Shown here in pieces: positions 29,485 through 32,934 of a stretch of 32,934 nucleotides of DNA (position 1 is its first letter; each line of letters starts with the position of its first letter). The DNA lies in IMG/VR virus record IMGVR_UViG_3300021952_000025, positions 1-32,934 of that record. One strand, given 5' to 3'. The position numbers and the translations under genes are program-made. Under the pieces are notes generated by a model. The model was given only the letters and a program-made list of their open reading frames with translations. It searched no databases and was not told the origin of the DNA. Origin of the DNA: a virus.

Positions 29485-29787
29485 ATGGAACTCTTAAACC
29501 CCCTATCAAAGACCGATTTCCCTGGCCGCACAGCGTCTTACACTGGCACTGCTGCCAACACCTCTGACTGGAACCCAGGTCCTGAAGGCGTGGTAATCTG
29601 GTCTACAACCCCTTGTTATGTGGAAGTTGGCCCTGCTGCTGTTGCGACAACTGCCAGCACTCCGATCCCCGCATACACACCAATTCCGTTCTATTTGCCT
29701 ATGGGCACTGGCGCTCCTTGGCGCGTAAGCGCCATCCGTGTGGCTGATGACGGCGTGGTGTACTGCAAACCCATTAACAAGCAATGA
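29485..29787 (+). CDS. Small structural-type protein, unknown
   Basis: A 100-residue, beta-like protein rich in Pro, Thr and Ala (PLSKTDFPGRTASYTGTAANTSDW, then IPFYLPMGTGAPWRVSAIRVADDGVVYCKPI). The composition resembles small virion surface proteins. The ATG follows AAGGATCATC. No specific family recognised. Confidence 0.75.
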   Translation: MELLNPLSKTDFPGRTASYTGTAANTSDWNPGPEGVVIWSTTPCYVEVGPAAVATTASTPIPAYTPIPFYLPMGTGAPWRVSAIRVADDGVVYCKPINKQ

Positions 29788-29951
29788 GCTTCGGCGTCGC
29801 CCTCCGTAACGCGCTGGGCCTTGGCCTTGGCGGTATTGCTACGCTGATTACAGGCACACGCGACAGCGGTGCTTCAGTGGGCAACTTGCTGTGCGAAAAT
29901 GGTGACAACCTTGTCCAAGAGGACGGTGGCTTGATTCTTTTGGAGCCTTAA
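29784..29951 (+). CDS. Tiny protein, Gly/Leu-rich, unknown
   Basis: A 55-residue reading frame (SFGVALRNALGLGLGGIATL, then CENGDNLVQEDGGLILLEP). The first half is hydrophobic and Gly-rich; the end (N.VQEDGG.ILLE) is a repeat-like pattern seen at the ends of other phage structural proteins. ATGA overlaps the previous stop. Confidence 0.7.
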   Translation: MSFGVALRNALGLGLGGIATLITGTRDSGASVGNLLCENGDNLVQEDGGLILLEP

Positions 29952-29952
29952 C

Positions 29953-30663
29953 ATGGCAGTATTTTTATCTCCTGTAGGCGGCGTTGCGGCCCAATTTTTT
30001 ACCAATACCGGTTCAGTTTTGACTGGCGGTAAGCTGTACACTTACGCGGCTGGCACAACAAGCCCTCAAACTACTTACACCACTTACAGAGGTAATATTG
30101 CGCGTACCAATCCAATTGTTTTGGATTCTGCGGGCCGTGTACCGGATGGTGGCGAAATTTGGATTACTGCAAACGCTTATAAGTTTGTATTAAAAGATTC
30201 AAATAATGTTTTGATCGCCACATGGGACAACATCAATAATTCTGGGCCAGTTGTTTTTACGATCGATGATTTTACGGGCAACGGAACACAAATAGATTTT
30301 ACGTTGACCGCCGCGCCGTATAACGAAAACGTAACTTTCGTATATGTTAACGGCGTTTATCAAAACAAAAATACATATAGTATTTCTGAAAACACTTTAA
30401 CTTTTTCAGCAGCGCCGCCATCAAACTCATCAATTGAGGTGATGTATCCGCCAACAGCTCAAGACATTACGTTAAACGATTTTACAGGCGATGGAACAAC
30501 TGTTGCCTTTACGATGTCTGTTGCACCATTTAATGAGACTTCAACCTTTGTGTTTATCAATGGTGTGTACCAACAAAAAAACACTTATACTGTAGTTGGT
30601 ACAACGCTGACTTTTGCAACCGCACCTCCATTTACTTCAAAAATTGAAGTAGTTTTTACCTGA
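29953..30663 (+). CDS. Tail fibre / tailspike adaptor protein
   Basis: A 236-residue protein. Residues 1-90 (FLSPVGGVAAQFFTNTGSVLTGGKLYTYAAGTTSPQTTY, then GNIARTNPIVLDSAGRV) resemble the head-binding domain that anchors P22-like tailspikes. The rest is two copies of a 70-residue unit (DFTG-GT..FT..AP.NE..TFV..NGVYQ.KNTY..TLTF). It lacks the receptor-binding domain itself, so it may link a separate fibre to the virion. Confidence 0.8.
   Translation: MAVFLSPVGGVAAQFFTNTGSVLTGGKLYTYAAGTTSPQTTYTTYRGNIARTNPIVLDSAGRVPDGGEIWITANAYKFVLKDSNNVLIATWDNINNSGPVVFTIDDFTGNGTQIDFTLTAAPYNENVTFVYVNGVYQNKNTYSISENTLTFSAAPPSNSSIEVMYPPTAQDITLNDFTGDGTTVAFTMSVAPFNETSTFVFINGVYQQKNTYTVVGTTLTFATAPPFTSKIEVVFT
30268..30660 (+). 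repeat. Two-copy 70-residue repeat in the adaptor protein
   Basis: DFTGNGT starts at 30268 and DFTGDGT at 30478, exactly 210 nt apart. Both units share AP(Y/F)NE..TFV..NGVYQ.KNTY and TLTF, and the second ends at the gene end. Confidence 0.8.
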
Positions 30664-30675
30664 TTGGAATAAATC

Positions 30676-31281
30676 ATGGCAGATAAAAAAATCTCCGCGT
30701 TAACCGGCGCGTCCACGCCACTTGCAGGCACGGAAGTACTACCAATTGTTCAATCTGGCGCAACAGTTAAAGTTGCTGTTTCAGATTTAACCGCAGGCCG
30801 CGCAGTTAGCGCTACTGCGGTTACAGCTTCAACTGGAAATTTAATAGTTAGTACGTCAGGTAAAGGCGTAACAACTGGAAGCGCTATTCCCCTTGGATTT
30901 GGTACTAATGGAAGTACATCACAAGCCACACTAGACACTAGCGGAAATTTTAGCGCAGCAGGGTATCTTACTACTGGAAGCCCATCTGCTGGCATATCGT
31001 ATTTTCTCACTTATGGCGGCGGCGGAAAAGTTGTTGGCGCTGGTGGCACATTAAGTTATACGATGGCGGCAAGTTACACGGGGCTTGCACAATTGTCAAA
31101 TGCCTCAAGCGGAAGAACTGCTTTAGTAATGTTTGATGGCTTGAACTCTGTTACAACTATTTCCGATCCTAATTTAATTTTGGTTAGCCTACCAATAACC
31201 AAATCAAGTGGAACAGTTACAGTTACAAATAATACTGGTGGCACTATATCGTTGTATTTGACAATCTACGCAAATTCATAG
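30676..31281 (+). CDS. Tail fibre-like protein
   Basis: A 201-residue protein. The start (ADKKISALTGASTPLAGTEVLPIVQSGATVKVAVSDLTAGRAVSA) is a common phage fibre N-terminus; the rest is Gly/Ser/Thr-rich beta structure with YGGGGKVVGAGG and a compact C-terminal strand region. It probably assembles with the adjacent adaptor and tailspike. Spacing of 12-13 bp to the previous gene and 8 bp to the next suggests one transcript. Confidence 0.8.
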   Translation: MADKKISALTGASTPLAGTEVLPIVQSGATVKVAVSDLTAGRAVSATAVTASTGNLIVSTSGKGVTTGSAIPLGFGTNGSTSQATLDTSGNFSAAGYLTTGSPSAGISYFLTYGGGGKVVGAGGTLSYTMAASYTGLAQLSNASSGRTALVMFDGLNSVTTISDPNLILVSLPITKSSGTVTVTNNTGGTISLYLTIYANS

Positions 31282-31289
31282 GAAAAAAA

Positions 31290-32792
31290 ATGTCATTAAC
31301 TAAAGTTTCATACTCAATGATTAATGGCGCATCTGTGAATGCGCTTGATTTTGGGCTAAGTACTTCTGGAACTGCTGCCGCAAATGCGGCCGCAATTCAA
31401 GCCGCAATATCTTCTTTTTCTTCAACTTTGGGCGGTAAAGTATTCATCCCAAGAGGTGTTTATAGTGTTGCGCCAGATGTAATTACTTTTGCTGCAATAA
31501 AGTACGTAACTATTGAAGGCGACGCGCCTGGCTATGGATATGATACGCCCTATCCAGCAACTGTACTTAGTTTTACCGCAGGCTCTGTAGGTATAAACAT
31601 GTTTGACCCAACTGGGTCACAGTTTCAAGGCAACCGACTTTGTAATTTGTTGATTAAAGGCAATAATCTTATTACAGAAGGCATTAAGTTAAACGATAAC
31701 GTAGTTCTTGAAGATTTAGCTGTTACAGGCTGTAAAGATTACGGTATTCATTTAGCCGATGCAACTAACTCGGCCGTATTAAACAGAGTGACGTGCTATG
31801 CGAATACAGCAGGTCTTGGCTTTGGTTTGTATATTGATGGTAGCAACACAACTGTTTACACAGTACAAAATTCAAACTTTAGGACAAACAAAAAAGGCGT
31901 GAGTATGCACGCTGGGTTGGGCGCTTTATTCCAACAAATCGTTTCTGAATCAAACTATGAGGAAGGTCTTTACATTTACAGACCTGATGCAGCTACGCCT
32001 TTAAATCTGTGTAACTTTAATGATTTTTACATGGAAAACAACTGGCGTGGTTCGCCTGGCAATGGTTTGGTCATTGATTCTTTAACGCATGATACGAATA
32101 CATCTGTTCCAGGCGGATTGGTGTTTAATAATTGCGTTATTGCCGCAACTGGCAATTCTTACCATTTGTCAGTTGAAGCCGCTAATAGTGTAGATTTTTA
32201 CAATGTTGTAATGGCTGGAGGCAATTTAGCACAAGGAATGTATCTAAGTGCTTTGTGGGCCAGACGCATATTTTTCCATGACTGCCAACTTGCAACAAAT
32301 ACTGCATCTACATTTGGCGTTTTAAGCGGGATAATTAACAAAGGCAATCCAAGCTATAGCGATCTTGCTGGCTATGACAGCACTATGGGCTGGTCTGGAA
32401 TTTACAACAGAGTTTTTAAAACTTCTGGTGGGTTTGTTCAAACAGTTTCTTATGTTTCTCAAGCAATAACTGCTAGTAGTTCAATTACAGTTGCCGTTGC
32501 TGTCCCCGCTGGCGCTAAACTTTTGGGGACTCAAATTCGAGTTGATAGCACTGTGTCAAATGCTTTTGATGCCGCATATTCTGGTGGTGCAACCCAATCA
32601 ATTGCTACTGGTGTTACTCCAACTCAGAATGTCCGCGTTTCAGCTTTGTTTAATGAAAACGCTGCGACTGCGATAACTTCAACAACAACAAATGTCACCA
32701 TCACTAAAAATGGCGGTGGAAGTTTCTCTGCTGGCGGTTCGTTAAGTGTTTGGACATATTATTCATATATTCAAACTGCTGACCCTGTTTAA
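31290..32792 (+). CDS. Tailspike, pectate-lyase (beta-helix) type
   Basis: A 500-residue protein. The N-terminus (NALDFGLSTSGTAAANAAAIQAAISSF, then GGKVFIPRGVYSVAPDVI) is the pectate-lyase_3 start typical of beta-helical depolymerase tailspikes; repeated beta-helix rungs follow (CNLLIKGNNLITEGIKLNDNVVLEDLAVTG, then YGIHLADATNSAVLNRVTCY). Such proteins bind and often cut surface polysaccharide. The last 110 residues form a separate beta-rich end (TASSSITVAVAVPAGAKLLG). Catalytic residues cannot be assigned from sequence alone. Confidence 0.88.
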   Translation: MSLTKVSYSMINGASVNALDFGLSTSGTAAANAAAIQAAISSFSSTLGGKVFIPRGVYSVAPDVITFAAIKYVTIEGDAPGYGYDTPYPATVLSFTAGSVGINMFDPTGSQFQGNRLCNLLIKGNNLITEGIKLNDNVVLEDLAVTGCKDYGIHLADATNSAVLNRVTCYANTAGLGFGLYIDGSNTTVYTVQNSNFRTNKKGVSMHAGLGALFQQIVSESNYEEGLYIYRPDAATPLNLCNFNDFYMENNWRGSPGNGLVIDSLTHDTNTSVPGGLVFNNCVIAATGNSYHLSVEAANSVDFYNVVMAGGNLAQGMYLSALWARRIFFHDCQLATNTASTFGVLSGIINKGNPSYSDLAGYDSTMGWSGIYNRVFKTSGGFVQTVSYVSQAITASSSITVAVAVPAGAKLLGTQIRVDSTVSNAFDAAYSGGATQSIATGVTPTQNVRVSALFNENAATAITSTTTNVTITKNGGGSFSAGGSLSVWTYYSYIQTADPV

Positions 32793-32802
32793 GGAATAAA
32801 TT

Positions 32803-32934
32803 ATGACAACTTTTAACTGGTCTATTGAAAAACTAACGGTAACCGGCGACCAAAATGTGGTTACGCAAGCTCATTGGCGGTGCGACGCTGTAAACGGTGA
32901 TTTAACTGCTGCTTGCGCCGGTGTCCGCGATCTT
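32803..32934 (+). CDS. Partial small phage protein (N-terminal end)
   Basis: 44 visible residues (TTFNWSIEKLTVTGDQNVVT, then HWRCDAVNGDLTAACAGV) run off the end of the window. AAGGAATAAATT precedes the ATG. The TTFNWSIE..., QNVV..AHWR pattern is familiar in small proteins near phage tail genes and appears as a compact family of unknown function (DUF7936-like). The next genes probably include scaffold and coat. Confidence 0.75.
   Translation, partial: MTTFNWSIEKLTVTGDQNVVTQAHWRCDAVNGDLTAACAGVRDL

Overview
The window is most of a tailed, podovirus-like bacteriophage genome with P22/Sf6-type virion architecture. The evidence is a P22-type portal, a Sf6-type terminase pair, homologues of the P22 gp4 and gp10 head-completion proteins, and three consecutive genes whose sizes and order match P22 gp7, gp20 and gp16 (ejected internal proteins). 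A Gram-negative host is likely from the exported lysis-cluster protein and the M15-type endolysin. Many of the small proteins resemble families I associate with phages of (freshwater) Betaproteobacteria, but that is a weak inference. No integrase, CI-type repressor, phage DNA polymerase or RNA polymerase is visible.

Layout. (1) 1-9398, plus strand: head decoration-like proteins, two rho-independent terminators, gp4-like and gp10-like proteins, a repetitive fibre, a cupin and the ejection proteins. (2) 9398-11214, plus strand: lysis cluster with membrane and exported proteins, a holin and an M15 endolysin. (3) 18322 down to 11180, minus strand: a compact early operon of about 20 genes, many joined by ATGA overlaps. 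It carries a Sak4-like recombinase ATPase, a DUF669 SSB-like protein, a Cas4/RecB-like nuclease, a superfamily II helicase, a glutaredoxin and many tiny proteins. (4) 18323-18497: a divergent control region with a strong leftward promoter whose spacer is a perfect inverted-repeat operator. (5) 18498-22246, plus strand: a YdaS/Cro-like regulator, a small conserved protein, a primase-helicase, a dense GTACCGAA iteron array, a RusA-like resolvase, a tiny ORF and the small terminase. (6) 22247-22711: a 465-bp non-coding region with three exact TTATNCACA DnaA boxes, two pairs of a 20-nt repeat and an AT-rich tract. (7) 22712-32934, plus strand except one small divergent gene: an unknown virion-type protein, large terminase, four small basic proteins, GroES, portal, small proteins, fibre and tailspike genes, and a partial ORF at the end.

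The scaffold and major capsid genes expected after the portal are missing. The window starts in decoration-type genes and ends after the portal/tailspike block, so the genome is probably circular or circularly permuted, with coat and scaffold lying across the window ends.

The most interesting non-coding signals are the regulatory and replication elements. The half-site ATCTAGC begins exactly 2 nt after the -35 box in both the leftward early promoter and a second minus-strand promoter at 24369-24396, which would give a leaderless mRNA for a 68-aa gene divergent from the large terminase. Two separate origin candidates, the iterons and the DnaA-box region, flank the RusA/small-terminase block.
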